Assembly: GCA_947034885.2 (NCBI GenBank)
Contig: OX344752.2
Coordinates: forward strand, 2,294,001-2,358,000
DNA: 64,000 nucleotides
Source: Thuidium tamariscinum
Taxonomy: Eukaryota; Streptophyta; Bryopsida; Hypnales; Thuidiaceae
Reading direction: 5' to 3'
Part shown: positions 11,100 through 24,379 of the stretch, piece by piece
How the letters are laid out: the number at the start of each line of letters is the position of its first letter
Numbering within the stretch: the stretch's first letter is position 1
Made by a program: the position numbers and the translations under genes
Notes under the pieces: generated by a model
The model's input: only the letters and a program-made list of their open reading frames with translations
Database searches by the model: none
What the model was told of the DNA's origin: nothing

Positions 11100-13440
11100 C
11101 CCTCGAGATGGCACTCAAGACTCTGGGTCCATTTTTCGCGATTAAATGGCGAAAATTAGCTAAAATATTCAAGAAAAAGACATAAAAAGAGTATTGAAGG
11201 AGTTTTGGTGTCAGTCTATGCCAAAATGGTGGAAAACCAACTTAGAAGGTGGAAAATTCCTAATCCTAAAAATTTGAATCATTCTAAGTCTCCAAAGTAA
11301 GTTTGTGTGAAGATTTAGTAGTTTTGAAAGAATTGAAGGATTGAGAGTTAGTCAGTCCTAGTGACTATCTGTGCAAAATCAACCTTTTAAGGATGCACAT
11401 GACATACTGACTAAGCTAAAAGAGTCTACTACGAGCCTAGAAGAGTTACCAGGGCTTAAATTCAATGTTGAAACAAATTGGATTTAAAAGTAAAACCACT
11501 ACAATTAATTTGGAGAATTCGAACTTCACGAGACAAAAGATGGAAGATTGGAGATTGAAGACTACAGAAAGGTGTTCCAAGGGTAGGAGCATGCCAAGAG
11601 CGAACAAGAATCAAACAATTGTCCAAGATTCTCGGGCATCGGGAATTAAATTGTCCAAATGGGCAAAGTAATTCCAAATTACTAAAATTAGGATAGTGCA
11701 AGGCCGCGTGGGACTTACACTAAAGGATCTAGGAGTGCCCTAGAAGATACCCAATTTATTTTGGATTTTTCCAAAATTCCACGTTGACTCCATGGGAAGT
11801 CAACCGCACATAGAAATGTTCGTAAATTCATAGAAATTACGTATGATGCGGTAAAATCTCATTAAAAATTAGGATAGGATTTTGTGTGCTTAATAAGCGC
11901 TCGTTCAAGTTTGAAGACATTCCGACATTCCCAACTACCAGAACCGGCATCGACATCGAATTTCGCTGGAATTTATAAGTTGGCGACGGGTTGACCGGCG
12001 TATCAGGAGCGAATGATGTCCGATTGTCACAAATAAGGAGTCATTCCTTACTCTCACGGACATTCCTAACAACCTTGGCCTGACAGATTCATCAAAATGC
12101 GCAAATCCTAGAAGTTAGATTTTTTACTTTTAATTGGAGTTATCGTAATTCCAATTTGGGCGCGCAAATGGCCTGGGAATGAAGGGTTAGAGGTCCTGTA
12201 GGCTAATTGGGGTCTTCTGAAAACAATGGCATAGATGGTTTTCCGTTTCAAGTTGTTCCCTAAAAGATAGAAAGGGTCAGCTCTTAGTTTGACTTTTTAA
12301 TCATTAATTGCGGTTAATTAGAAGTGATTTTGGAAATATCTCTTGGAAAATCAAAGATTGGATTTGGTCAAGATCTCTTTCTTGCGTAAAAAGCCATATT
12401 TGGGCTAAAGAAAGACAATTTTCAAAATGACTTTTGGTTAATTTGCAAAATATCTACGCAAATTAGGGTTAATTCCAAAATATTTTGGGTTAAGATCTTG
12501 GATTTGATTTGGCCAAGATTTCGTTAGCCAAATGGGGATGTTTTTAGAAATTTCCACCATTAAACAAATATTATTTTGGAATTACATTAGGGGGATTTAG
12601 AATAAGAAGTAACAAAGTGTTTTCACTAGCAATTACCGAAAGGGGCCCGGCCACGGGTATATAAGGGCCCCCCTTGAGGTTGCCAGTACCCTTTTTTGAT
12701 ACACCAACACTTTGCTATTTCACTTAAGTGCTACCGGCGTGGTTGGAGCACTACTTGGACCAAAGATTTTGGCCAAGTTTCTATGTTGTGTTGTAGAATT
12801 TTGAAGGCTTAGGGCCCCTTCGACTTGACTCGTATTTTCGTAAACGTGTGTTAGAGGCGAGGCCTCAACCTTGTTGTCTACTTTAAGCGGAAATTTTAAG
12901 TGTGGAGCATCAAAGTTCGGTTTAAACACTGTCATGTGTACCTCCTTTGATCGCAAAACCTTGAAATACTGGAAATTTTGAAAATTTCACGTGAAAGTTT
13001 GGTGTACCACCTTTTGCGAATGAATTTTCAAAATACTATTTCACTACTTCCATACGGCAAAGCTTTGAACCCCCTACACTTCTCATAACCAAATTTATTT
13101 GGCAAAAACACCCAAGTCATTATTCAGGTCAAAATCTTAGACCAAGAAAAGACAAGTCAACCATTGAAGGCCAAAAATTATGAGGAATCTACAGAAGTGA
13201 GAAGGATTAATATTCACATGCAATATTCCTTCATCATTTCCTTTTCGAACTTGTGCCACCTTTCCTTTCTTCCAAGTGAAAATGATGAAAATGTTATAGA
13301 TTGTGAAAGTTAGTAGCTTAAATCCTTCCTTTAAGTCTTAGTTAGATAATCCCAAAAAGAAATGATTAGTTAGTTTTCAGATTTCCAAAATTTAAGTCTT
13401 AGTTAGATAATCCCAAAAAAAAAAGTGATTAGTCAGTTTT
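11100..13440 (+). repeat. H-family LTR-like block, plus orientation
   Basis: Long stretches match, in reverse complement, 16833-18140 and about 41170-43440. Shared landmarks are the segment around 11540-11680, AAGTCAACC near 11800, a TATA box at 12658, and a CGGCAAAGCTTTGAAC motif near 13055. No matching partner in the same orientation was found close enough to call a paired LTR. It looks like a decayed long terminal repeat or similar non-coding transposon part. Confidence 0.45.
12658..12664 (+). promoter_or_regulatory. Putative TATA box within the H-family block
   Basis: TATATAA sits in the local context GGGTATATAAGGGCCCCCCT, and the counterpart in the two inverted copies is also a TATATAAGG-type box. 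Conservation across copies suggests an element promoter. Confidence 0.4.
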
Positions 13441-13469
13441 TAGATTCCAAAAAAATAGTCTGTGGAGGT

Positions 13470-13740
13470 CCAGCCAGAACCAGCGGCCGGAGCAGCTAGA
13501 ACCAGCAAGTCGGAGCAGCCAGAACCAACGAGTTCGGAGCAACTAGAGCCAGTGAGTCGGGGTACAGTCAGCCAGTCCGGCCAACGGGTCTGACCAACCG
13601 CCGGCTGCCACGTGGCACTGACGGGGCAGGGGCCAGCCGCGAAGGGAGGGCTGGGTGAGCCAGAGTCCAGTTTGATGAAGCCAAGGGCCAGTTTGGGGAG
13701 TCGGGAGTCCACAAGAGAGTCCAGAGACTCACTCACACTT
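13470..13740. repeat. GC-rich AGC/CAG minisatellite tract
   Basis: Three adjacent 23-24-bp units at 13491-13513, 13514-13537 and 13538-13560 follow the pattern AGCAGCYAGAACCARCRAGT plus CGG. Less regular CCAG/GAGTCC repeats follow. Similar GC-rich degenerate tracts occupy the same place in other H copies (about 10505-10780, 20030-20180, 23150-23290). Confidence 0.5.
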
Positions 13741-14841
13741 GGAAATCAAAACAAACAACATTCTCTCCAAAACTCCAAGTAAGTCCTTACACACTCATGT
13801 GGCACTCAAAGTTTTGATGGTACAAAAGATAGTATTTTGGCCAAATTAAAAGGAATTGGAAGAAATACTCCCAATCTACAAATTCAATTCGGGTCAAAAA
13901 CTAACATTTGTGGCATCTAAAAATCCTCCTTGGAAGTTTCCAAACTCCATAGCCAACTCTCTTTGCAACTACAAATGCAAAAATGAGGGATTAGGAATGA
14001 GCTAAGAATAAGATTACAAGGAAGAAGACCACGTGAAGCAATTCACATTAAAAAACTAATTTCTTTAGAATAACACTATAGAGTTCGATTCTTTACTCTT
14101 GGGGGTTGACCTTTGGGAATAAAAAACTAATTTCTTTGGAATCTCACTATTGAAATTGTTCGCGGTCTTTAGGAATGTTCTACATTCTTTGGCTATGAGA
14201 TTCTTAGAAGATTTGGATTTTGTTAGTTTTGTTTTATTAGGTCTAATAAGCCAAATCAAATAAAACAGAGACGCCAACTAATTTCTTTGAGATTATTTGG
14301 AAATTAACAAATAATTTGATTTTCTTTGGATTGTTGGAATTTAATATTCTAATAAGACAAGTAGAAACAAACAAATTGACAACCAATTTCTTTCCAAATT
14401 AACGCAAATTCAAAATTAATTAGATTTGAAAAGATTTGATGATAGTTTTTGATTAAAATATTCTAATAAGCCAAAAAGGAAACAAACAAATTGACAACCA
14501 ATTTATTTAAGATTAAAATAATTTCAAAAAATCAATTGGATTTGAAAAGATTTGAAGAAAATTTCCCATTCAAATTAATTTAATTCAACTTGAATTCGTT
14601 GGGATTTTATAATATCAATTTAGAACTAAAAACAACAAATAGTTAACCATTAGATTTCCATTGATTTTAGAATAGAGCGTTAACAAATTAGGTAGACTAA
14701 TTTAATTGCAGTATTTTCTAATTACCAAGGGTTTAGGAATTAAAATAATTACGCAATTAAATTAACGCTACATAACCTTTAGTTTCCTCTTAACCAGGGT
14801 AGATTTAATTGACCAACAACGTGAGAATTATTATGGATTAG

Positions 14842-14937
14842 ATGGAGAGCCGGGATGATTTCGATGGCGAGGTTGTCGGAGAATATTTACACATGATGAT
14901 GTTTGACGACGGGACTATGGAGATTTACGCAGAGGAG
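14842..14937 (+). CDS. Conserved 32-codon exon of H family (copy 2)
   Basis: The ATG at 14842 opens a 32-codon frame with DGEVVGEYLHMMMFDD and EIYAEE, ending at GAG|GTAAAC, a good donor-like site. It is the counterpart of the 9530-9625 exon. Upstream and downstream frames carry stops, so if translated it needs splicing. No known domain is recognised. Confidence 0.4.
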
Positions 14938-15149
14938 GTAAACCGCTCCCATTTGATTTTCATTCTCATTGTTTTACTATTAAGTTTCTTTTTGCCGAAT
15001 GCTTGGAATCAAAATTAGGCGCAATATCATTTGATAGAATAGAATAGGATAGCTTGGTTGAATTTTAGAATAGAATAGTTAGAATCATAAACACAAAAAT
15101 CAGATTAGAAACACTTAAAGACGTAACTAAAAGAGTTCATTGCTTGGAA

Positions 15150-18140
15150 GGCTTTCTTTTAATACCCAATTAAAAAGAAAACTCAATTAGACACAGGACC
15201 CGTGTGACAAACTTCTAGCTCGAGGGTGGAGTTAGGAACACTCACACTACTCAAATACTGTTGTAATAGAATGATTGGCTAAATTCCTTTAACTTAAGCT
15301 TTTGGCTTGGGTTCAAATGATAATTCAAATTGTTACTCAAACTTTTAACTTTTGGCTTTTATGGGGGTTTAAAGCTCCACCATTGTGTATTTAAGTCAAA
15401 TTTCAAGGATGAAAAAGACTATAGCTCCACTATGTAGGTGTGACCCTAGGCATTAATGGTATTAATTTAGTATTTTAAGTATTTAGGAGCAGAAGGAGGT
15501 ATACATGACAATGTTTAACCAAACTTTGGTGCTAAATTTCCAAAATTTTCATGAAAACTTAGTATTTCAAAATTTAGAAACCAAAAGAGGTACTCATGAC
15601 AGTGTTTAACCGAACTTTGGTACTAAAATATTAAAGTTTTCATAAAATAGTAGTCACACAAGAATTTGAGACTTAACTTCTAATACAAAGTAAGAAATAA
15701 GAATCAATTGAAAGGACCCTAAGCCTTCAAAGTTCAACAGGGTGAATGCAAGAAATACTTGTACTATTTGTTGCATTTCGTCACACCCTAGTTTTTTATT
15801 TTTAGTTTAGTCATGACTTTTGTGTTTTAGCTCCAAATGACTTAAAATTTATAGAAAAGCTACTCATAACTATTATGTATCTATAATGAATTGAAGATAT
15901 TTTTCAAAAATAATTTATTATTTTTAAATAGCCCCAAAAATTTCTCACAGTACTGAATTTAGGGGTTTTTAGCACCTTGTATCTCCAAAAAAACGAATTT
16001 TGACCTAAAATTTGGAGAGCATAGTTTTTTAGTAGACTTATACCTACTGTCCAAAGGAATTCTATAAATACTTATTTTTAAGTGTTGTGGAAGTCCACAA
16101 AGAGAGCTTCATTCTACATTTTTTTCCAAAGGTATAAAACATTATTTTGGTGAGTTTTTTGGTAAAATCTCATCACCAAAAAGTTTTTTTAAGTTTTGTA
16201 TTTTTACGTATTTTTCAAAAAAATAATATTATTTTTAACAAATTAAAATGTCACAAGTTGTATTTTCTTCACCGGAACTTTAGACATAAAATTCTCATAG
16301 AATTCCGGTGAAGAAAATACAACTTGTAACATTTTAATTTGTTAAAAATAATATTTTTTTTTTGAAAAATACGTAAAAATACAAAACTTAAAAAAACTTT
16401 TTGGTGATGAGATTTTACCAAAAAACTCACCAAAATAATGTTTTATACCTTTGGAAAAAAATGTAGAATGAAGCTCTCTTTGTGGACTTCCACAACACTT
16501 AAAAATAAGTATTTATAGAATTCCTTTGGACAGTAGGTATAAGTCTACTAAGAAACTATGCTCTCCAAATTTTAGGTCAAAATTCGTTTTTTTGGAGATA
16601 CAAGGTGCTAAAAACCCCTAAATTCAGTACTGTGAGAAATTTTTGGGGCTATTTAAAAATAATAAATTATTTTTGAAAAATCTCCAAAACTCATTATAGA
16701 TACATAATAGCTATGAGTAGCTTTCCTATAAATTTTGAGTCATTTGGAGCTAAAAGACAAAAGTTACAGCTAAATTTTGTTTTTAAAAACTAGAATGTGA
16801 CAAAAGGCTTTAAGTGTTTCTTGCATTCACCCAACAACAAAACACAAAATAAAATAAACTTGGCCAATGCAAGATCTTTGGCCCAACTAATGCTCCAACT
16901 GCATCAGTAGCACGAAAGAAAGAAGGAAAAAAAAAGTGTTGGTGTGAAGGAAATAAGGGTACTAGCAACCTTGAGGAGGGACCTTATATACTCCTTCACA
17001 GGCCCTCTTTGGTAAGTTGCTAGTAAAAAAATTTTGTTATTTTTCTCCTAATCTACCCTAAATGTAATTTCAAAATAATACATGTTTAATGATGTCCAAA
17101 AACTCTGGAACTCTCTCCATTTAGCTAATAAATCTGGACCAAATCAAATCCAAGATCTTAACCTAAGATATTTTGAAATTAACCTTAATCTACCTAAATA
17201 TTTTGCAAATGAACCAAAAGTTATTTTGAAAATTGTCTTTCTTTATTCCAAAGTTTTTTTTATGCAAGAAAGAGATCTTGACCAAATTCAATCTTTGATT
17301 TTCCAAAAGATATTTCTAAAATCACTTCTAATTAACTGCAATTAACGATTTAATAATCAAATTAAGAGCTGACCCTTTCTATCTTCTAGGGAACAATTCA
17401 AAACAAAAATCTATTTGTGCCATTGTCTTTAGAAGACCCCAATTAGTTCGAGAGGAGATCCCTTACCCCTTCCACTTAGGCCATTTGTTAGTGCAAATTA
17501 GAACTATGGTAATTCCAATTAAAAGTTAAAAATTTAACTTTTGGAGTTTGCACTTTTTGATGAATCTATCAAGTCAGGGTCGTTAAAAATGTCTGTGAAA
17601 GCAAAGAATGTCTCCTCATTTGCTCCAATTTGACATCATTCACTCTTGGTATGCCAGTTAACCCACCACCAACGGCGCCAAGTTATAAATTTTTGCAAAA
17701 TTCGATGTTGATGTTAGCTCTAGTAGTTGAAAATATCGAAATGTCTTCAAACTTGACCAGAAAATCATTTAAAATACAAAAATCTAATTTAATTTTTAGT
17801 GAGATTTTATCGCAACATATGTAATTTCTAGAAATTTACAAAATATATCTGTCTGCGGTTGACTTTCCATAGAGTCAATGTGGAATTCCAAAAGAATTTG
17901 AAATAAATTGGGTAACATTTAGGATACTTCTAGATACTAAGTGTAAGATTCCTGTTTACTTGCACTTGTCTATTTTTAGTAATTTGGAATTACTTTGCCC
18001 GATTGAACAATTTAATTCCTATTACCTAGGAATCTTAGACAATTACTTAATTGTTTTTGGCTTGTGGCACGATCCTATCCTTGGAACACCTTTCTATAGT
18101 TTTCAATTGTCAATTCCATCATCTTTCTTGTTGTGGTACT
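15150..18140 (-). repeat. H-family LTR-like block, minus orientation, interrupted by an E element
   Basis: Bases 15150-15739 and 16833-18140 together match 41170-43000 in the same orientation and 11500-13150 in the opposite one. The E-family palindrome at 15740-16832 splits it, with an AACA duplication at the break. A reversed TATA (TTATATA, 16984-16990) is at the conserved place. Bases 18141-18400 hold nothing recognisable. Confidence 0.5.
15740..16832. mobile_element. E-family element forming a giant palindrome
   Basis: A 1,093-bp element with ends GGGTGAATGCAAGAAATACT and the inverse AGTGTTTCTTGCATTCACCC. The 4-bp direct repeat AACA flanks it (15736-15739 and 16833-16836). Its two halves, roughly 530 bp each, are near-perfect inverted copies around a short loop at about 16274-16300, with few mismatches over the arms. 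No transposase gene is seen. The arms also match the right half of 58479-59506. Confidence 0.85.
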
Positions 18141-18399
18141 GTGAGTCTCGTCATTGTCACTTAGGACTCGGATTTTTCTTTTTTTTCTTGTTGCTCATAT
18201 TTAGGGTTATTATGATTAAAAATCAACTAAAAAGAGAATTCAAAGTAGGATTGATATAATTCTCTATAATTACAAGGAATTGGTTATAATTATTTTGGAA
18301 TACCTTAAAAGACTCCTTAGAGCCAATTTCTACGTCTTATTAGATGATTAGATATGATATTAAGCAATTACCAGGAGGTTGCACTAATTCATATTTGGA

Positions 18400-20200
18400 A
18401 GATGAATTAGTGTAAAAGCACCAAGACGAGCCTTATCAGAATTCTTAAGCAGGGCCCTAGTAGGATTGGACTAATTAGCAACCATGGGATTCCGATAGTC
18501 GCCCTAGAGGGTCACGGTGAAGTTAACTTGTGGAGATCCCTTTGTACGGAAATGATTCTTCCCCGGAGGAATTAATTTCGCTATAATACAATCTCTATTT
18601 TATTTAGGCAGTGTGGGTTTTTAACAAAAATTTGAAATTGTCTTTAGGAGGCTTCTTAGAAGATCCCCTACAAGTTTCGTAATTTTCTAAATTACAGAAA
18701 TGACCCCATGGAAAGTCAACTGCTTTTACTAACAATTGAAAATTCATAGAAAATTCCAAGGTAATGATAAAATCCCACTAAAAATTAAGTTAGTATGTTT
18801 TAGCATAAATAAGCGTCGCGCCAAATTTCAAGACATTCTGACATCGGCAAATACCACATCCTGCAGCAACAACAACTTTTCATAATTTTACCAAAATCTT
18901 TGTGGGTTGACCGGCATACGGGGGGCATACGGTGTCCTATTTGGGTCAACGTAGACTCTTTTCTAACATTCTTAGACCTTCCCAACAACCTTGGCTAATC
19001 AAAACTTTTGGAAAAAATCAATTCCAAAAGATAGATTTTCTATTCTTTTCACTGGTTCATAATTGTTAGTTTTTGAGTGCAATTAGGCTCTGGGAGTTAG
19101 GAGGTAGGAGATCCATTAGGCTAATTTGGGTCTTTTGAAGCTATTGGCATTGTTCGTTTGGCAATCGAACCCTTTCTCCAAAAGTTAGAGTAATCACATC
19201 AGTAGTGTAGAATTTTAGAGGTTAAAGTTGACTTTTAGGTTATTTAGCAAGTAATTTGAGGGGGGAGGAGGCGTTGGAAATGTATAAAAGGCCTCCCCCT
19301 TCCCTCACTTCACACCACATTACAACATTACAACCATTATCTAGCCATTACAATACCATTCTCATACCATCTATCATTCCATTCTCAAAACAAACTACAA
19401 CCACTTCATTACAATCTTTCTATTGTTATTTTCATCATCTTTTCAAACCTCCTTCTAGTGTAATTGATTGCTATATTGCAAACTCAAGTGTACATGTGTT
19501 GCTACCTTCACTCTATTCCAACCTTGTTGGTATTTTCTAAAACTTCCTTTTGCTATTACAAGTTACCTTCAATTATTGGAGCATTTGTTGTGGTTTATTG
19601 GAAGTCTTTGTGTCTTCTTGGAGTTCTTCTAACTCCTTGGGTCCTTTGTATTAGTCATCTTTGTGATTCTTGTAAGATTGAAATCATAATCCTTCGTGAT
19701 TAGTGTCTTCAGAGAATTTATAGTCTAAATAGGCTTATTGAGAATTCCCCCTGGGCCTAACCATTGAATTGTGATCCACAAGAAATTGTGTTTAGAAGGA
19801 ACTCTAAATTCCTTAGAAATCCTTGGAAGGCAACCTTTTGCCAAATCTTCCAAGATTTAAGGGTGAAAATCCTTAGACGGCGAAGCCAATTTTCTAAGAA
19901 TACTAATCATTTTTATCTATTATTTGCCTAACGGCGAAGCTTTGACTTTTCTACGTATAATTTTGTGTTTGTTTTTATTAAAGGATCCCCAATTTAGAGA
20001 CCCAAAATATTGGCGAGCAACAGCCAGGGATTTTGAATTAAAGTAGTAGCTAGTTCGGCCCAACAACAGCCAGGCCTGGCCCAACAGTAGCCAGACCAGA
20101 TATCTATAGGCCATTCGATCTTAAGCCATACGGCCAGTTGGTCCAGGCCATACGGCCAAGTTTTCACATCATAACCATTACTCAATTGGGGAAGATGCCT
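18400..20200 (+). repeat. H-prime LTR-like block, plus orientation
   Basis: A diverged relative of the H block. Shared landmarks are a CATGGAAAGTCAACTGC segment near 18705, a TATAAAAGGCCTCCCCC promoter-like site at 19283, and ACGGCGAAGCTTTGAC near 19930. It ends in a GC-richer CCAGGCC/GGCCATACGG tract at about 20050-20160. Open frames within it are not supported as genes. Confidence 0.4.
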
Positions 20201-22370
20201 GAAGGCCCCCTTTTGGTTTTTTCATTATTTTTTGAACAGCAGGTGTCAATTGGCTAAGAGTGAGGAAAGAGAGAAACTATTTGAGGCTAATTTTCTTTTG
20301 GGAAATAATTAAATTAGACTAGAAGGAGAGATTTGAGAAAAATGATAGTGTAATTGAGAGATCACAGGAACTCTATTGCTTCTCCAAAGGTTAATGAGGC
20401 TTGAATTTAGGGCCTAACCTCACAAAAATTCAGATTTCCAAGTCCAAAGCCTCACCAAATTCAGATTTCCAAAATCCAACCTCACATCAAGAGCCCAAAG
20501 CTCCCCAAAATTCAAATTTCTAAGTCTAGCCTCACATCAAGCTAGACCTTACCAAATTCAGAATTTCAAAAGTCAGCCTCGTCCCCAAAAGCAACCAGGG
20601 GGGTGATTGGGATGAACGAGTATCATGAAGTCAACTAAGTAAGGTTGGCCAAGCTACTCCAGTACTCCAGCACTTGGTTGAAGGTCCAGTACCTTTGGAT
20701 TTTGCAAACAAGCTAGATCTCACTTTTTGAGAACTCACTCACACTTCAATCTAACTTAGAATACTAAAACAATTAGAAGTGACAAGCATTATTAGTGATT
20801 GAAGAAAGGAGAGAGATGGAGGAATCTTTGAGCCATATTGACTTTGATGACCATAATTTAGCTTCACAAAAAACAAATAGAAAAGAATAGTTTGACTTTG
20901 AGAAGTTTAGAGGTTCGTCAATTTAGAGAAAAGTTAGAAAACCTTAGTTGTAGTGGAATTGACTTTTAAGACAATTTAGTGATTAATTTTGAAAATTAGA
21001 TTATATTAGGATATTTTATAAGTTGACTTTGGAGGCCATTCAAAAGAAAAGAAAGGAACCCAAAAGATAAAGAAAATTACAAAAAGAAGTTAAAAGAAAG
21101 AAAGAGGCTTTGAGGGAAAATACTTCATTCAAAAGTATCTAAGAAAGTAACAAACACCACATTCAAATACAAGAATGTCAAGATGGAAGTAGAGCGCGTG
21201 CAACGTGGGGAATTCATGGAGTCACACGAAGACCTTGAAGTCGTCATGATGGAAGTTAGTCTTTGAAAATCTCTAGTCATTTCCATTTTTTCCCATAATT
21301 TCATGTAGAAGTAGGAATTAACTATCATTCCTTTAGGTAGTAATATAGAATTAGAGTTAATCAAAACCAATCACGTCATTACAAAACAAAAGCTAGAATC
21401 TATAAGGAATTTAGATCTTTCAAGTTAAACTTTTGATTAGAAATAGAAGTGAAAAGTAAAAGATAAAAGTACTCCTAAAGGAAAAGTAATTGATCGGTAA
21501 AGTTTGGTGAACTGGATGACAGTCGGAATTTACTTACAATTAACTTTACCCAAGTAGTAAAATACGGAATTTAATTTAGATTAAAAAGAAAAGGCAAAAA
21601 GAAAAACCAAAAAGATTTGATTGCTTAGGTAAAAGGAGTTTGACTAGATAAAATCTTGATAAACTAGATAACGGTCAAGATTTACCAAAAGGAGTCACTT
21701 TTATCTCAAAGTCAAATATTGAAGTTTTTACTTTTGAAAGGATAAATCATCCCTCTTTTGACTCAAATTACCTATTCCAATGTTTAACTGAAATAGACAA
21801 AATTAGACAAGTAATCTCTTAATTAGACTTAAAAACAACCAAAAACCAAACTAAAGATAGGATCCTATAAAGATATCTTAGAAAAAAAAACAATTTTACC
21901 TTGAATTTGATCAATAATGAAGAAAGAAGAATAGACTAAAGCTTTCGTTGGAAGCTGGCTTATTTGGATAAAAGTCAATCAAGGTTGACCAATCCAAGTG
22001 AAATGTTAGACTCTTAGGGAAACCAAAGATTAGAAAATAACCAAAAATTACCCATTTGATTTCAATAGTTAGAATATTTGCAATTAACAGATGAAGTCCT
22101 AAAGATTCATATCGATACTTCATCTGCCAATAGGGAATTAAGATAGCTAGGTATTTCTTTGAACAAGAGTAGAAATAGCTTTACAAACTTAGTCCAATCA
22201 CTTGCCTATGGTCATGACTTAGCAAAACATAAAGCCAAAACCGGCTAACTCATAAGGCTGAAGATATTTTAACTCAAAAATTACACATAGACCAATTAAG
22301 AGTAGAAAGTTTAGAAAGATCCATTGCTTGAAAGGCGTAATTGGATTACACGTAGGAATGTAGGATAGAC
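20201..22370 (+). repeat. H-prime internal region with conserved short exon
   Basis: It corresponds base for base, with divergence, to about 34783-36740. Both copies contain a short exon (21183-21254 here), a long AT-rich stretch downstream of it, and the signature TTGGATTACACGTAGG near 22340. No gag or pol motif was found. Confidence 0.45.
21183..21254 (+). CDS. Conserved 24-codon exon, H-prime (copy 1)
   Basis: The frame MEVE-RVQR-GEFMESH-EDLEVVMME ends at GAA|GTTAGT, a splice-donor-like site. The counterpart at 35449-35520 has equal length, the same donor and 20 of 24 identical residues, and the open frame can be followed upstream in both. It shares the GE... and terminal acidic E| pattern with the 32-codon exons of the H copies, so these may be one exon family. 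Function is unknown. Confidence 0.4.
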
Positions 22371-23440
22371 ACCCACTAGGAATCATTCACAAAAACTCTA
22401 GAACCCGATTGTGTAGTTGTGTACACTTTATTCCAAGGGTGGGAATAAAGCGCCCACACTCCCCCTCCCCTCATTTCACACCTCTTATATACACATACCC
22501 CTTACATCTATATTCCACATTCTCTATTCAAACATCTTTTCATTTTGCAAATTCACATTACAAGTGTCTACTTGCTAAGTTTTTGGTATTTTCCAAACTC
22601 TTCTTCTCTTTGATACACTTGAATTTCCATTGCATTCTTATTTGTTAAGTTCTTCTTGTTGTAAGCCCTTACAAAGGACATTGAGGTACCTTTGGAGCGC
22701 TTAATCATTTCATTAGTATTCTTATTTTGAAGCTTTGATACTAAAATTATTCGATTTAAGTCTTTTGACAAGGGATTCACAACTTGAATTGGCTTATCGA
22801 GGATCCCCCTAAGCTTAAATGTATAATTGAGGTCTTTGTTGCATTGTGGAAGTTGGATAGGATCCATACTTTCTTTTTAGTCTTTAAGTGAGCGGAGCTT
22901 TGGCAAAATCATCCTAGAATTGGAGGCCAATACCCCTAATACGGCGAAGCTATTGCCAAAATTCTAGGAATTTTGTGATTTTTTCTATCAATTTTATTTC
23001 AAAATTCGGGCCTAAAACCCCCAAATGGCAAAGCCTTGAACTTGCTCATACTAATTTTCTAATTTGTTCTTGTATAAAAGGGCCCTTCAAAGAGATCCCA
23101 AAATTTAGTTATACCCGTGGCTAGCAACTGCCAAATTTAAGTGTGAGTTCAAATTCCAACATCGGACCAGGTAGGCCAGGAGCGGTAGCCAATACCGACC
23201 GTCAAGCCGGACCAAGGATCGACCCAACAGCTCACCGGTTGCCAGCCCAACCCGACACAACCCCCATGATCCAGCAAGCGGCTGACAACCTTAACACAAT
23301 TTGATTAAGACACCATTAGTATAGGCTGATTAGCCCAAAACTCTGGCCATGCATGATTCTAACTAACCATACCACATCAAATTGTAAAAACCAATAGGAG
23401 GATACCCCAAGGGGTTCCATTTTGGTTTTTTGGGGAAAAT
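22371..23440 (+). repeat. H-prime LTR-like block, partial
   Basis: It has a TATATACACATACCCC promoter-like site near 22487, after CCCCTCCCCTCATTTCAC, then two CGGCGAAGC/GGCAAAGCC motifs and a GC-richer tract at about 23150-23290. The order matches 19283-20180, but it is too diverged to be the partner LTR of one recent insertion. Confidence 0.4.
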
Positions 23441-23454
23441 TACTAAGTGAGTAC

Positions 23455-24126
23455 TTAAATCCTAAAAGTTTGGATTGTATCGACTGGCAAATCAAGTGCC
23501 GAATGGCAATTCCCATTAGCGTCCACCTTCGGCTCATGTACTAGCAATGACGTAACCGACGACAATGACAACAAGGCACCCACGGGTGGATTTGGGAGGC
23601 AATAGATTTGCACATGAAAATTGCTCTCACGCATCAACGTAAACACTAGAACTTGTCCATCACCGATGGCGTGCGCTAGTGCCAAAGATCTCCACATGAA
23701 TCCAAATTCCAAGTGATGATTGTCACGGAAAACACCTCGCCATCTCTATCTTCGACATAAACCCTTTTCCCAAATCTGCTGCCATGTTCGTACATAAATT
23801 CCATGGGAATTCCTTGCATTCATGTCGGAGGTGAAAAAGAGGTTTCAAACACAAACACTTTGATCTATGTGAAAACATTGCTATGAAAAACTTCAAAACT
23901 TCAAAACTTACCAATAGGCATTGGTGTGGCTCGCTTCGCTTGTCTGTCCGAAAATTCGGAGAGTCTTGAATGTATCCTGCAGTTGCACAACAGTCGAAAA
24001 AAAAGGACTTCGACAATCACTGCGCGCACATACGATAGGTTCAAGAAAATTTGTCCACACCGAATAACCATCTCCGCAGCAACGGCCACAAACCTCCGTC
24101 ATTTGCTTCGCCATCTCAAATTCCAT
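23455..24126 (-). pseudogene. B3 DNA-binding domain-like gene, frameshifted remnant
   Basis: Three minus-strand segments resemble a plant B3 domain (REM/VRN1-like transcription factors) in order. PFFSTVVQLQDTFKTLRI lies in the frame starting with ATG at 24126 and resembles the domain's first strand. It is followed by a GTAAGT-type donor near 23914. Next, at about 23816-23715, comes IPMEF with RVYVEDRDGEVFSVTI. Then, in another frame, about 23690-23590, AHAIGDGQVLVFTL and FHVQIY resemble the domain's end. The switch of frame between the second and third segments, and a stop before IPMEF, indicate decay, unless unrecognised short introns exist. GC is higher than in the flanks. The family call is motif-based and moderate. 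Confidence 0.5.
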
Positions 24127-24379
24127 ACAACAAGTTCAGAGAAACAACCTTGAACGACCTTGAACAATAAGCTATGGAACAGTTTAGGGTTTTGTTCTTG
24201 GCCTTAAACCCTAGAATCTGCCAAATTTAAGGTTTCTTTTGCTTAACTCATAGTAACAATATGGTTGACCGCATGTTAACTGATCGCACGATGTGCAGAT
24301 ATCCTATTGTTATCACAATGTACCAAAATCTATAAAGACATTGTTTACCAATGCTTGTTTTGATCCCTCGATTAGTGTG

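Noticed and set aside
18400-23440. A recent LTR retrotransposon with LTRs 18400-20200 and 22371-23440
   Set aside because: The two blocks share order and motifs but are too diverged in sequence to be an LTR pair of one insertion, and no target duplication was found.
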